A program made the position numbers and the translations under genes. From Vibrio ulleungensis (GTDB taxonomy: Bacteria > Pseudomonadota > Gammaproteobacteria > Enterobacterales > Vibrionaceae), in NCBI RefSeq assembly GCF_016900875.1, contig NZ_JAFEUM010000006.1:186001-250000 (forward strand): a DNA stretch of 64,000 bases, given 5' to 3'. Shown one piece after another: positions 45,378-55,917 of this stretch. The notes under the pieces are model-generated. The model made no database searches, was not told the DNA's origin, and saw only the letters and a program-made list of their open reading frames with translations. The number at the start of each line of letters is the position of its first letter. Position 1 is the first letter of the stretch.

Positions 45378-45562
45378 GATCCTACGAAAAAGTGAGCGAG
45401 CTTTGCGCAGACAACTGTGCTCACAAAAAACTCTCTGTATTTATTGGGAAAATCTCGATAAGTCTCCTAAAATCATTTGTTTATACTTAATTTCTAATGA
45501 AGTTCTATTTCAATAGAACTCACAGTAATTTTTACCCTTTCGCTCTATATTTGGAGAACTGT

Positions 45563-46825
45563 ATGACACAACCGTCGCAATTGGATGCCTTTCGTCAACA
45601 AGCGCTTGATTATCATGCCGAGCCAACACCTGGCAAAATTGAAATTGCTCTAACCAAACCGGCTGAAACCGTTACGGACCTAGCCTTGGCGTACAGCCCG
45701 GGTGTGGCCGAGCCTGTAAGAGAAATTGCGCAGAACATCGATAATGTTTACAAATACACGGCAAAAGGCAACATGGTGGCGGTCATTTCAAATGGCACCG
45801 CTATTTTGGGTTTGGGTAATTTGGGGCCGATGGCATCAAAGCCGGTTATGGAAGGTAAAGCACTGCTGTTTAAAAAGTTTGCTGGACTGGACTCGATCGA
45901 TATTGAAGTTAAGCATCGCACTATCGATGAGTTTGTCGACACTGTAGCCAACATTGCCGATACGTTTGGTGGGATTAACCTAGAAGATATTAAAGCACCA
46001 GATTGTTTTGAAATAGAATCTCGCTTAATCGAGCGCTGTGACGTACCTGTATTTCATGATGATCAGCACGGCACTGCTATTGTTACTGCCGCTGGCATGC
46101 TTAACGCTATAGAGCTTCAAGGGAAAAACCTCAAAGAGTCGACCATCGTCTGTTTGGGCGCAGGCGCTGCGGCAGTTGCATGTATGGAACTACTGATTAA
46201 ATGTGGTGCTCAGCGTGAAAAGATATACATGCTCGATCGCAAAGGGGTGATCCATACTCGTCGCGATGATTTGAACGAGTATAAGCAGTTGTTTGCCAAC
46301 AACACTGACAAGCGTACTTTGGAAGATGTCATTGAAGGCGCCGATCTGTTTTTGGGTGTATCTGGACCGAATCTTTTGTCGCCTGATGCATTGGCACTAA
46401 TGGGCGACAAACCAGTCGTGTTTGCGTGCTCTAACCCTGATCCAGAGATTCGTCCTGAAACGGCCCATAAAGTACGCAGTGACTTAATCATGGGGACCGG
46501 CCGTTCGGATTACCCAAACCAAGTGAATAATGTGATCTGTTTTCCGTTTATTTTCCGTGGTGCACTCGATGTGCGCGCCTCTGAAATTAACGATGAAATG
46601 AAACTTGCGGCGGTAGAAGCAATTCGTAAACTGGCGAAAGAGCCTGTGCCTGAGCAAGTACTAAAAGCTGCAGGTGTGACGTCGCTTGAGTTTGGCTCGC
46701 AGTACATTATTCCTAAGCCGATGGACCCTAGACTTCTACCTCGCGTTGCACGAGCTGTGGCGCTGGCTGCGGTTGAGTCTGGCGTAGCTCGAATTGAACT
46801 GCCTAACGACTACATGTTGGGTTAG
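45563..46825 (+). CDS. NAD(P)-dependent malic enzyme, short form
   Basis: The 420-residue enzyme oxidatively decarboxylates malate to pyruvate. [12 protein letters not shown], catalytic region [16 protein letters not shown], cofactor loop [16 protein letters not shown] and [10 protein letters not shown] are present. It lacks the phosphotransacetylase-like C-terminal domain that makes E. coli MaeB 759 residues long, so the symbol maeB is withheld. I chose ATG 45563 with GGAGAAC upstream; the longer frame adds 22 unrelated residues. Cofactor preference cannot be read with certainty. Confidence 0.93.
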   Translation: MTQPSQLDAFRQQALDYHAEPTPGKIEIALTKPAETVTDLALAYSPGVAEPVREIAQNIDNVYKYTAKGNMVAVISNGTAILGLGNLGPMASKPVMEGKALLFKKFAGLDSIDIEVKHRTIDEFVDTVANIADTFGGINLEDIKAPDCFEIESRLIERCDVPVFHDDQHGTAIVTAAGMLNAIELQGKNLKESTIVCLGAGAAAVACMELLIKCGAQREKIYMLDRKGVIHTRRDDLNEYKQLFANNTDKRTLEDVIEGADLFLGVSGPNLLSPDALALMGDKPVVFACSNPDPEIRPETAHKVRSDLIMGTGRSDYPNQVNNVICFPFIFRGALDVRASEINDEMKLAAVEAIRKLAKEPVPEQVLKAAGVTSLEFGSQYIIPKPMDPRLLPRVARAVALAAVESGVARIELPNDYMLG

Positions 46826-46847
46826 GTAGTTTCCTATATGGACAACT

Positions 46848-46888
46848 AGAAAAACGGCCGCTTATCGCAATTGCGATAAGCGGCCGTT
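46848..46888. terminator. 36-bp perfect palindrome, terminator between the malic enzyme gene and metJ
   Basis: Positions 46853-46888 form a perfect palindrome, two 18-base arms starting AACGGCCGC and meeting at CGCAATTGCG with no separate loop. On the minus strand it is followed by five T, fitting termination of metJ. It also lies 28 bases after the malic enzyme stop. Confidence 0.82.
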
Positions 46889-46919
46889 CGCTATTTAGTC
46901 AAAGCTTAAATTACGACGT

Positions 46920-47240
46920 TTATTCTTCGTCGAATGCCTCGAACTCGATCCCCATTTCTGTCATCAGCGCTTTTACTTCTGCAGGAATATCGTCTGGGCG
47001 ATCTTTTCTTAAGTCTTCATCGGTTGGCAGCGGCTGACCCGTATAAGCATGTAAAAATGCTTCACACAGTAATTCACTGTTGGTCGCGTGGCGCAGGTTG
47101 TTGACCTGGCGACGTGTGCGCTCATCTGTGAGTACTTTTAGTACTTTTAGTGGAATCGATACAGTGATTTTTTTTACTTGCTCACTTTTCTTACCATGCT
47201 CGGCGTAAGGGCTAATGTACTCGCCGTTCCAGTCTGCCAT
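46920..47240 (-). CDS. metJ: Methionine repressor MetJ
   Basis: The 106-residue ribbon-helix-helix repressor uses S-adenosylmethionine as corepressor. The DNA-contacting beta strand is [19 protein letters not shown], followed by [20 protein letters not shown]. It binds tandem 8-bp AGACGTCT boxes, and a four-box array lies 66 bases from its start at 47306-47337, between it and metB. Autorepression is therefore expected. Length equals E. coli MetJ. Confidence 0.97.
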   Translation of the reverse strand: MADWNGEYISPYAEHGKKSEQVKKITVSIPLKVLKVLTDERTRRQVNNLRHATNSELLCEAFLHAYTGQPLPTDEDLRKDRPDDIPAEVKALMTEMGIEFEAFDEE

Positions 47241-47305
47241 TGATTACCTTGTGCGTGACTCTGTTCAATTGAGGGCATTCTAGCGGTATTCCTGTTTACA
47301 TGTAA

Positions 47306-47337
47306 AGACGTTTAGACGTCTAGAGGTGTTGATGTCT
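47306..47337. promoter_or_regulatory. MetJ operator, four tandem met boxes (metJ / metB)
   Basis: Four consecutive 8-mers, AGACGTTT, AGACGTCT, AGAGGTGT and TGATGTCT, match the met box consensus AGACGTCT with 7, 8, 6 and 6 identities. They lie between the divergent metJ and metB genes. Confidence 0.92.
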
Positions 47338-47445
47338 CAACTTGAAGCAGGTAGAGTAGACGTTAGTCACATTATCAGTTTGAAATTTAGGCGTTGCTTA
47401 AGCCTTTACAAGGAAATTCGCCTGAGCATTCACAAGGAATAAAGC

Positions 47446-48609
47446 ATGAGCAAACACCACCCAGCGACGATTGCCGTACGAACTGGCATAGAGTCAGATA
47501 CTCAGCACCATGCCGTTGTCCCACCGATCTACCTGTCGACCAACTATGGGTTTCCAGAATTTGGCGAAGTGCCGCAATACGATTACACCCGTTCTGGTAA
47601 TCCAAACCGAGGTTTACTAGAAACTGCACTATTCGAATTAGAAGGTGGAGAAGGTGCAGTCGTTACCAATTGCGGTACCTCGGCGCTTAATTTATGGGTG
47701 TCAGCCTTTGTTGGGCCCGATGATCTTATTGTTGCCCCACACGACTGTTACGGTGGTACCTATAGACTATTCAATACCCGTGCAAACAAAGGCGACTTTA
47801 AGGTTGCCTTTGTCGATCAAACTGACCCAGACGCAGTGGCGCAAGCCTTGGCAAAAAAACCTAAACTGGTATTGATTGAAACTCCTTCAAACCCACTTGT
47901 CCGTGTTGTAGACATTGAAGAGCTGTGTCAAAAAGCGCATCAAGTTGGCGCGAAAGTTGCGGTCGACAATACGTTTTTAACGCCAGTGTTTCAAAAGCCT
48001 ATCGAGTTGGGTGCGGACTTTGTGATCCACTCAACCACCAAGTTTATTAACGGTCACTCAGATGTGATTGGCGGAGTGGTGATCACCAAAACCGCTGCCG
48101 ATGCCGAGGAGCTGGCCTGGTGGGGAAATTGTATCGGTGCAACGGGTACGCCATTTGACTCTTACATGACTTTACGTGGTATCCGTACCTTAGGTGCGCG
48201 TATGCGAGTGCATGAAGAAAGTGCCAATTCAATATTGCCGTTTTTACAGAAGCAGTCTCTAGTGAACGCGATTTATCACCCAAGCTTGCCTGATCACCCG
48301 GGTCACGACATTGCTAAGAAACAGCAGCGTGGGTTTGGTTCAATGCTCAGTTTTGAATTTGCAGGCAGCGAAGAGCAGCTAAAAGCGTTTATTAATGCCT
48401 TACAGCTATTTTCACTTGCCGAATCATTGGGCGGTGTTGAAAGCTTAATTTGTCACCCAGCAACCATGACACACCGCGCGATGGGTGAAGAAGCGCTCGC
48501 CGAAGCAGGCGTTTCACATAAACTGCTGCGCCTATCAATCGGTTTGGAAGAAGCAGCGGATCTTATTGATGATCTTGAGCAAGCTTTTGCCGCTGCAGGA
48601 GCGCTGTAA
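47446..48609 (+). CDS. metB: Cystathionine gamma-synthase
   Basis: The 387-residue PLP enzyme condenses an activated homoserine (O-succinyl-L-homoserine in relatives) with cysteine to form cystathionine. The PLP Lys lies in HSTTKFINGHSDVIGG, with YDYTRSGNPNR and the N-terminal KHHPATIAVRTGI typical of MetB. AAGGAATAAAGC precedes the ATG. Its stop overlaps the metL start by one base (TAATG), forming the metBL operon controlled by the MetJ boxes upstream. Confidence 0.96.
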   Translation: MSKHHPATIAVRTGIESDTQHHAVVPPIYLSTNYGFPEFGEVPQYDYTRSGNPNRGLLETALFELEGGEGAVVTNCGTSALNLWVSAFVGPDDLIVAPHDCYGGTYRLFNTRANKGDFKVAFVDQTDPDAVAQALAKKPKLVLIETPSNPLVRVVDIEELCQKAHQVGAKVAVDNTFLTPVFQKPIELGADFVIHSTTKFINGHSDVIGGVVITKTAADAEELAWWGNCIGATGTPFDSYMTLRGIRTLGARMRVHEESANSILPFLQKQSLVNAIYHPSLPDHPGHDIAKKQQRGFGSMLSFEFAGSEEQLKAFINALQLFSLAESLGGVESLICHPATMTHRAMGEEALAEAGVSHKLLRLSIGLEEAADLIDDLEQAFAAAGAL

Positions 48610-51017
48610 TGCTAGTACGTCAACTCCATAAATTTGGTGGTAGTAGCCTTGCTGATGTTCAGTGTTATCAGCGAGTGGCGAGTATTCTTCAGCAATACTC
48701 TGGTGACAATGACTTAGTGGTAGTCTCTGCTGCAGGGTCGACGACAAATCAGTTGATTAAGTGGGCCGATGCTCTTGAAAGCGATGGCCGTGTTGCGCAC
48801 GAAGTGCTGCAAGAATTACGAGCTTTTCAAACCCATCTCATTGAAGAATTGCTGCGATCCGAGCAACAAAGTGCTCTGTTAGAGTCGCTGGCGATCGATT
48901 TTTCAGAGTTAAATGGGGCATCTTGGCCGTTAGAAGAGACCAAGAGAGCCTATTTCTTAGGTATGGGAGAAGTGTGGTCGTCCAAACTGTTGGCTGCGCT
49001 ACTTTGCCGCAAAGAAATGCCTGCCGTGCAACTTGATTCCAGACACTTTTTACGAGCAGAAAAAGGCACGCAGCCAGAAGTGGAGCGTGTCACCTCGAAA
49101 CAGTTACTGATGAATGAACTGGCACAACATCATGATCGCCGCGTGGTGATCACCGGATTTATGGCGCAAGACCATCAAGGAAATACAGTTTTGCTGGGTC
49201 GAAATGGCTCTGATTATTCTGCAACGGTGATCGGTTTGCTTGCAGAAGCGTCTCGAGTCACCATTTGGAGTGATGTTGCCGGTGTTTACAGTGCAGACCC
49301 TCGGATTGTTGAAGAAGCGTGTCTACTCCCACTGTTGCGTTTAGACGAAGCCAGTGAATTGGCTCGCTTAGCGGCGCCTGTTCTACATAGCCGTACGCTA
49401 CAACCGGTGGCGCAAAGTGCCATTGACTTGAACCTGCGTTGCAGTCACGCACCTGAGTCGGGGTCGACCCGCATTGAGCGAGTACTTGCCTCTGGTCGTG
49501 GAGCCAAGATTGTCACTTCGCTCGATGACGTGGTTTTACTCGATGTGTCCATCGAGCATGGGCACGACTTTGAACGCTGCTTAGAAGAGCTCTCGGACGT
49601 ATTGGCGAAAGCGCAATTGGTGCCTTTAGCGGAAGAAGTTCAGGCGGACCGATACAAAATACGACTGGCCTACACCCAGGAAGTCGCAAGAGATGTGCAG
49701 GACTTTATCCAAGCTCAATCACCGCTTTATCATGTCGATTATCAAGCTGGATATTCAATAGTGGCTGCAGTAGGTGCAGGGGTGACCTCAAATGCTCTGC
49801 ACTGCTTTGGTTTCTATCAGCAACTCAAACACCAACCGCTTGAGTTTGTATACGAAACAGAGTCTGAGCTGAGTTTGGTGGCGGTGTTGCGTCAAGGATC
49901 CAGTAAGCTGATCCTAAATGCACTGCACGCACAACTGTTTCAAGCTCAAAAGCGCATTGCTGTTGCATTGTGTGGACGAGGTAATATTGGTGCAAGTTGG
50001 CTGTCACTGTTCGAGACACAGCAGGACGTGATGAACAAACGTTACGGAATGCAATTTGATCTTGTATGTGTGGCTGACAGCAAAAATTACTGGCTAGATC
50101 TTGATGGTCTAGATGCCAGTCAAGTAACCGGTGATGGCTTTGAAAAGCACGCGGTGCGAAATGACAATGGTTGGCTGGCTCAACTTAAAGAGCAGCAGCG
50201 ATATGATGAAATTGTGGTTATCGATGCGACTGCTAGCGCGGCACTGACGGCCAATTATATTGCATTTGCTGAGCACGGCTTTCATTTGATTTCTGCGAAT
50301 AAGTTGGCAGGCTCTGCACCGAGTGAAACGTATCATTTGATCCAAGATGCGTTCTCTAAAACCGGTCGCAGTTGGCACTACAATGCAACGGTTGGCGCAG
50401 GGCTTCCCATTAATCATACGGTGAGAGATTTGCATGAAAGTGGCGATACGGTCGTGTCATTTTCAGGTATTTTCTCAGGAACACTGTCTTGGCTGTTTCA
50501 GCAGTACACGGGGGATATTCCCTTTAGTGAGCTCGTCGAGCAAGCATGGCAGCAAGGTTTGACGGAACCTGATCCACGCAAGGATTTGGATGGCAGTGAC
50601 GTTATGCGCAAACTGGTGATTTTGGCGCGTGAATCAGGGCTCGACATTGAACCTCAAGCGGTAAAAGTGGAGTCGCTGGTTCCTGAAGCACTCAATGCCT
50701 TGTCTGCGGATGAATTTTTTGATCATGCTGAGCAACTTGATGACGCCTTGCTTGAACGTGTCGAAAAAGCCAATGAAGAAGGTAAAGTCCTTCGCTATGT
50801 AGCGAGGCTGGATCGCGACGGGAAAGCCAGTGTTGGTGTTGAGGCCTTGCCGTCCAATCACGCGCTTGCAAACTTATTGCCGTGCGACAATATCTTTGCA
50901 ATAGAAAGCGTATGGTACAAGGATAACCCATTAGTCATCAGAGGGCCTGGTGCAGGTCGTGACGTGACGGCAGGGGCAATTCAATCGGACCTAAATCGCA
51001 TCGCGGCTTCGCTGTAA
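48609..51017 (+). CDS. metL: Bifunctional aspartokinase II / homoserine dehydrogenase II
   Basis: The 802-residue bifunctional enzyme performs the first and third steps from aspartate to homoserine. The N-terminal aspartokinase (1-300) has LHKFGGSSLADVQCYQ and LLGRNGSDYSATVIG. A central region (about 310-455) replaces typical ACT regulatory domains, as in MetL. The homoserine dehydrogenase (about 455-802) has CGRGNIGASWLSLF, NATVGAGLPINHTV and EPDPRKDLDGSDVMRKL. Identified as MetL, not ThrA, from the metB overlap and MetJ box. AGGAGCG within metB serves as ribosome-binding site. Confidence 0.95.
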   Translation: MLVRQLHKFGGSSLADVQCYQRVASILQQYSGDNDLVVVSAAGSTTNQLIKWADALESDGRVAHEVLQELRAFQTHLIEELLRSEQQSALLESLAIDFSELNGASWPLEETKRAYFLGMGEVWSSKLLAALLCRKEMPAVQLDSRHFLRAEKGTQPEVERVTSKQLLMNELAQHHDRRVVITGFMAQDHQGNTVLLGRNGSDYSATVIGLLAEASRVTIWSDVAGVYSADPRIVEEACLLPLLRLDEASELARLAAPVLHSRTLQPVAQSAIDLNLRCSHAPESGSTRIERVLASGRGAKIVTSLDDVVLLDVSIEHGHDFERCLEELSDVLAKAQLVPLAEEVQADRYKIRLAYTQEVARDVQDFIQAQSPLYHVDYQAGYSIVAAVGAGVTSNALHCFGFYQQLKHQPLEFVYETESELSLVAVLRQGSSKLILNALHAQLFQAQKRIAVALCGRGNIGASWLSLFETQQDVMNKRYGMQFDLVCVADSKNYWLDLDGLDASQVTGDGFEKHAVRNDNGWLAQLKEQQRYDEIVVIDATASAALTANYIAFAEHGFHLISANKLAGSAPSETYHLIQDAFSKTGRSWHYNATVGAGLPINHTVRDLHESGDTVVSFSGIFSGTLSWLFQQYTGDIPFSELVEQAWQQGLTEPDPRKDLDGSDVMRKLVILARESGLDIEPQAVKVESLVPEALNALSADEFFDHAEQLDDALLERVEKANEEGKVLRYVARLDRDGKASVGVEALPSNHALANLLPCDNIFAIESVWYKDNPLVIRGPGAGRDVTAGAIQSDLNRIAASL

Positions 51018-51023
51018 GCACTA

Positions 51024-51080
51024 TGGGCGAGAGGCGAGGACGTCACTGCGTGACTGCGAGGCGCTTTTTTGAGAAAAGCG
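51024..51080 (+). repeat. GC-rich dispersed intergenic repeat, copy 3
   Basis: The GGGCGAGAGGCGAGGACGTC core and GACTGCGAGGCGC match the family seen at 12165 and 17988, with a small palindrome (GTCACTGCGTGAC) in the centre. It ends in a hairpin CGCTTTT-TTGAG-AAAAGCG that may help terminate metBL, although no T run follows. Confidence 0.6.
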
Positions 51081-51099
51081 TCGAGTAAAAGAGTGAACA

Positions 51100-51170
51100 A
51101 ACGTCCCTCACCGACCGCCCCCGCTCCCCGCAGCGAAGCGTCCTCGCTCCTTGTCCTCGCCCCTCTCCAG
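51100..51170 (-). repeat. GC-rich dispersed intergenic repeat, copy 4 (inverted relative to copy 3)
   Basis: Read on the minus strand this is GAGAGGGGCGAGGAC, then GCGAGGACGCTTCGCTGCG and GGGGAGCGGGGGCGG. That is the same element as copies 1-3 in opposite orientation to copy 3, about 20 bases away. Together they form a long imperfect inverted repeat between metL and metF. Confidence 0.62.
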
Positions 51171-51254
51171 TCTTACTGAAAAAAATCGAATATCAACATG
51201 AAGAATATTCATGATGATAGCTGTTGACATTAAATCCGATCCAATACATTCTCT

Positions 51255-51286
51255 AGACATATAGACGTCCAAACGTAAAGAAGTTT
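51255..51286. promoter_or_regulatory. MetJ operator, four tandem met boxes upstream of metF
   Basis: The consecutive 8-mers AGACATAT, AGACGTCC, AAACGTAA and AGAAGTTT match AGACGTCT with 6, 7, 5 and 5 identities. The array ends 29 bases before the metF start, as expected for MetJ repression of metF. Confidence 0.85.
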
Positions 51287-51312
51287 TCGGCAGACTTTGC
51301 CACAGGGAGTGA

Positions 51313-52209
<897 letters not shown>

Positions 52210-52235
52210 TTTCCACAACTCCTAATCAATAACAG

Positions 52236-52268
52236 TAGGGCCAGCAATTTGCTGGCCCTATGTATTTT
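52236..52268. terminator. Terminator between converging metF and aphA
   Basis: TAGGGCCAGC (52236-52245) pairs with GCTGGCCCTA (52251-52260), with a weak T-rich tail (TGTATTTTGG) on the + strand. Confidence 0.7.
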
Positions 52269-52275
52269 GGAGCGG

Positions 52276-52797
52276 TTACGGCGTTAGATGTTCTACCACC
52301 GATTCTGCCCATTCTATCCACGCCTGCTGCTGCACAATATTGCGCTTAAGAGTTAAGCGCTCTATTTGCCTGTGAGCTCCTTCAGCTTCAAATTGCTTAT
52401 CTATGTTTAAGTAGTGACTTAAAAGACGCTTAGCACTCTCTAGAGCGCTTTTAAGCTGCGCTAGGTACTCAGACGACTCGATAGATTCGCATGCTGCCAA
52501 TTTTGCACAGAACTCGTCACGCACTACAGGTTGCGTGGTCGGTTCCGATAACCATTGTTGGAGCGCACGTTGCCCAAGCTCGGTGATGGAGTATGTTTTC
52601 TTGTCGGGTTTACCCGACTGAGGAATTAATTCGCAAGTTACCCACTCATTGGCATCGAGCTTACCCAGCTCGCGATACACTTGTTGGTGGCTTGCTTTCC
52701 AATAAAAGCCGATGGATTGCGAGAACTGTTTAGTGATCTCATAACCAGTGGCTGGATGCTGATTGAGCACCGTCAAAATTACATGAGGTAACGACAT
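52276..52797 (-). CDS. aphA: PadR-family regulator AphA
   Basis: The 173-residue PadR-type regulator has an N-terminal winged helix (SLPHVILTVLNQHPATGYEI, then WKASHQQVYRELGKL) and a C-terminal helical dimerisation region. It matches remembered Vibrio AphA in start, SGKPDKKTYSIT and VRDEFCAKL. It also lies next to ppc, as aphA does in Vibrio cholerae. AphA is the master regulator of low-cell-density gene expression, repressed by LuxR/HapR and activated post-transcriptionally by Qrr RNAs in relatives. It is more diverged than typical Vibrio orthologues. The upstream 296 bases are AT-rich; the ribosome-binding site is weak. Confidence 0.82.
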   Translation of the reverse strand: MSLPHVILTVLNQHPATGYEITKQFSQSIGFYWKASHQQVYRELGKLDANEWVTCELIPQSGKPDKKTYSITELGQRALQQWLSEPTTQPVVRDEFCAKLAACESIESSEYLAQLKSALESAKRLLSHYLNIDKQFEAEGAHRQIERLTLKRNIVQQQAWIEWAESVVEHLTP

Positions 52798-53045
52798 AGG
52801 AAGCTATTCATCCTGTTGCAAAAAGTTCAAACAAATTAAGAAATAGATTTATTATTGGCTTCATTCTTTTGTACTGAGTGAAGCTCGTTTTTTATAGTGG
52901 TTTAGTTAAAGTATAGTGTAGTTTCGCGCTTATTGAAAAAATACTCAATAAGAAAAAATCGTTTGAATTTAATGACTTGACACAAGTTGCATAGATGGTT
53001 GAATGAAAGGCGGTCGAAAATGGCCAAAAAACTGAGATTGAGATC

Positions 53046-53077
53046 AAAAAAAGGCGAGGTTTTTATGCCTCGCCTTT
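53046..53077 (-). terminator. Terminator after ppc
   Basis: AAAGGCGAGG (53050-53059) pairs with CCTCGCCTTT (53068-53077) around an 8-base loop. On the minus strand it is followed by T residues. Confidence 0.88.
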
Positions 53078-53093
53078 CATATCAAAAAAAGTA

Positions 53094-55727
53094 TTAACCA
53101 GTGTTACGCATACCTGCTGCGATACCCGCAATGGTGACCATTAACGCTTCTTCAAGTTGAGGGTCACTCTCTTGCATCTGGCGTGTTCGAGATAGAAGCT
53201 CGACTTGCAGCATGTTAAGAGGCTCTACGTAAGTATTACGAAGATTGATCGACTCAAGTCCCCATGGGTCGCTCTGCATCAAGTTTTCATGGTTGTCGAC
53301 TTTTAGAACAGCGGTGACGTCTTTCTGCAATTGCTCGCGCAATCGATCGCCTAGAGGCCAGAGTGATTTATCCACCAACTTTTGATCGTACAGTTTCGAA
53401 ATCTCTAGATTACACTTGGTGTACACCATCTCAAGCATACCAAGGCGGGTAGAGAAGAACGGCCATTCACGACACATCTCTTCAAGCAGCGCTTGATGGC
53501 CCTTATCGATAGAGAACTGTATTGCTTGTCCAGCCCCAAGCCAGGCAGGCAGTACAAGGCGGTTTTGACTCCACGAGAAAATCCATGGGATCGCACGTAA
53601 GCTTTCGACTCCACCATTAGGGTTTCGCTTCGAAGGACGAGAGCCTAGCGGCAACTTGCCCAGTTCTAGCTCTGGCGTTGCTGAGCGGAAGTAGGGAACG
53701 AAATCAGCTTCGCCGCGAACAACGTCTCGGTAGGCTTCACAAGATACTTCAGATAACACTTCCATAAGGTCACGCCACTCTTGCTTCGGCTCTGGAGGCG
53801 GAAGAAGGTTGGCTTCCAAAATTGCACTTGCGTACAGATTTAGACTGTTAACAGCAATTTCTGGCAGACCGAGTTTAAAGCGGATCATTTCACCTTGTTC
53901 GGTTACACGTAAGCCACCTTTGAGGCTTTTTGGTGGCTGAGACAGCAGCGCCGCGTGTGCTGGTGCACCACCACGACCAATGGTGCCGCCGCGACCGTGG
54001 AACAGAGTCAGTTCAATGCCTTCTTCTTCGCTGACTTGGACCAGCTTTTCCATTGCATCGTATTGAGCCCAGCCTGCAGACATTACCCCTGCATCTTTTG
54101 CAGAGTCAGAGTAACCAATCATCACCATTTGATGGTTTTGAATGAAGCCACGATAGAGATCGATTCCCATCAATTGACGGATAACCGCTTCTGAATTGTT
54201 AAGATCGTCCAGTGTTTCAAACAATGGACAAACGTCCATACGATATGGACAACCTGCTTCTTGCAAGATGAGGTGAACGGCTAGCACGTCCGAGGCAGTA
54301 CGCGCCATTGAAATTACATAAGCGCCAAAGGCTTCGCGCGGTTGAGAAGCGATGATGCGACAGGTATCGAGCACCTCTTGTACTTCTGCAGAAGGTGTCC
54401 AATCACGTGGCAGCAACGGGCGCTTAGACGCCAATTCATTGGTGAGGAACGCAATTTTGTCTTGTTCACTCCACTCAGCATAATCGCCAATACCAAGATA
54501 GCGAGTAAGCTCTGAAAGCACATCTGAGTGACGGGTACTTTCTTGGCGGATATCGAGACGAACTAGGTGAACACCGAAACATTTAATGCGTCGTAAGGTG
54601 TCCAGCAGAGAGCCATTGGCAATAATGCCCATGCCACATTCTTTGAGAGAGCGGTAACAGACGAGCAGTGGTTCCCACAACTGGTCGGCATCTTTCAAGG
54701 ATTCGAGGTTTGGTACGTCTGCGTGATGAATTTTCGCGTCCAGCACTTCTAGAGTATTAGTAAGCAGAGTTCGAAGCTTCTTAAGCACCGCACGATAAGG
54801 TTCGTTTTCGTCTTCACCTACCAATGCACGTAATTCGTCATTGCACTGAGTCATCGACAGTTCGCTGACCAGCTCATTGATGTCGCCTAAATACAGATCG
54901 GCTGCTTTCCAACGAGATAGGCGCATGACTTCTTTAGTGATGTCGTGGGTCACAAACGGGTTACCGTCGCGATCTCCACCCATCCATGATGAAAAATGCA
55001 CTGGACGAGCGTCGATAGGCAGCTTTTCACCCATGTAATCTTTAAGCTTGTCGTTCATCTCACGCAAAAACTCTGGTACGGCTTCCCATAGAGAGTTTTC
55101 TACTACCGCGAATCCCCATTTTGCTTCATCAAGCGGGGTTGGGCGCTGTTTGCGGATCACATCCGAGTGCCAGCTTTGAGCAATCAGTTGCTCTAGGCGA
55201 CGCTCGGTTTTAACTCGTTCGTTATCGGACAAATCACTCAGTTCTAACTTAGATAAGCACTTATTAATTTTGACCAATTTATTGATCATTGTGCGACGGG
55301 TGATTTCGGTAGGGTGAGCGGTAAGTACCAACTCAATGTTAAGTTCTTTAAGTGCTTGAGCGGTATCCAGCTTGCTGATGTCATTTTCGGTGAGTTTAGC
55401 AAACACCGATTGGAGCGGATCCGGATGGCAAACTTCATTATCGCAGTGACGAGAGATGGTGTGATACTGCTCAGCAATATTGGTGAGATTCAAAAATTGA
55501 TTGAAGGCACGAGCTACAGGGGTCAGCTCGTCATTGCTAAGAGTGTGGATCTCATCGATCAACTTTTGGCGGTCGTCGGTGTTACCACTGCGTGCCGATT
55601 TCGAAAGCTGGCGCAGTTGCTCAATCTTATCAAGCATCGCTTCACCATGAGCGTCCTTGATGGTATTTCCAAGCAGATGACCTAACATGCTGACGTTACT
55701 TCTGAGTGCGGCATATTGCTGATTCAT
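53094..55727 (-). CDS. ppc: Phosphoenolpyruvate carboxylase
   Basis: The 877-residue enzyme makes oxaloacetate from phosphoenolpyruvate and bicarbonate to refill the TCA cycle. Active-site His in [30 protein letters not shown] and catalytic [12 protein letters not shown] are present, with the C-terminal MRNTG. Length is normal. GAGGATCG precedes the ATG. The gene lies upstream of aphA on the same strand, with a terminator between them, and is followed in the opposite sense of transcription order by argE upstream. Confidence 0.97.
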   Translation of the reverse strand: MNQQYAALRSNVSMLGHLLGNTIKDAHGEAMLDKIEQLRQLSKSARSGNTDDRQKLIDEIHTLSNDELTPVARAFNQFLNLTNIAEQYHTISRHCDNEVCHPDPLQSVFAKLTENDISKLDTAQALKELNIELVLTAHPTEITRRTMINKLVKINKCLSKLELSDLSDNERVKTERRLEQLIAQSWHSDVIRKQRPTPLDEAKWGFAVVENSLWEAVPEFLREMNDKLKDYMGEKLPIDARPVHFSSWMGGDRDGNPFVTHDITKEVMRLSRWKAADLYLGDINELVSELSMTQCNDELRALVGEDENEPYRAVLKKLRTLLTNTLEVLDAKIHHADVPNLESLKDADQLWEPLLVCYRSLKECGMGIIANGSLLDTLRRIKCFGVHLVRLDIRQESTRHSDVLSELTRYLGIGDYAEWSEQDKIAFLTNELASKRPLLPRDWTPSAEVQEVLDTCRIIASQPREAFGAYVISMARTASDVLAVHLILQEAGCPYRMDVCPLFETLDDLNNSEAVIRQLMGIDLYRGFIQNHQMVMIGYSDSAKDAGVMSAGWAQYDAMEKLVQVSEEEGIELTLFHGRGGTIGRGGAPAHAALLSQPPKSLKGGLRVTEQGEMIRFKLGLPEIAVNSLNLYASAILEANLLPPPEPKQEWRDLMEVLSEVSCEAYRDVVRGEADFVPYFRSATPELELGKLPLGSRPSKRNPNGGVESLRAIPWIFSWSQNRLVLPAWLGAGQAIQFSIDKGHQALLEEMCREWPFFSTRLGMLEMVYTKCNLEISKLYDQKLVDKSLWPLGDRLREQLQKDVTAVLKVDNHENLMQSDPWGLESINLRNTYVEPLNMLQVELLSRTRQMQESDPQLEEALMVTIAGIAAGMRNTG

Positions 55728-55917
55728 TGCATCGATCCTCGTAATTTAATTACATCCATTTGCGTACTCGAAACCCCAATGTATCCATTTTTGCCAAGTC
55801 GAGTCAAATATTCTGATCAAAAAAGGCGCAACGTGCACCAATGAGAGACATTGACTCGCTCAGAGCGTCAGGGTTCCACCGAAAGTTGAAATTAACTTTC
55901 ATAAATCTAAGGAATGT

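Noticed and set aside
52830..52860. LuxR/HapR-type site upstream of aphA
   Set aside because: The AT-rich stretch resembles the consensus only loosely and such matches are common in AT-rich DNA.
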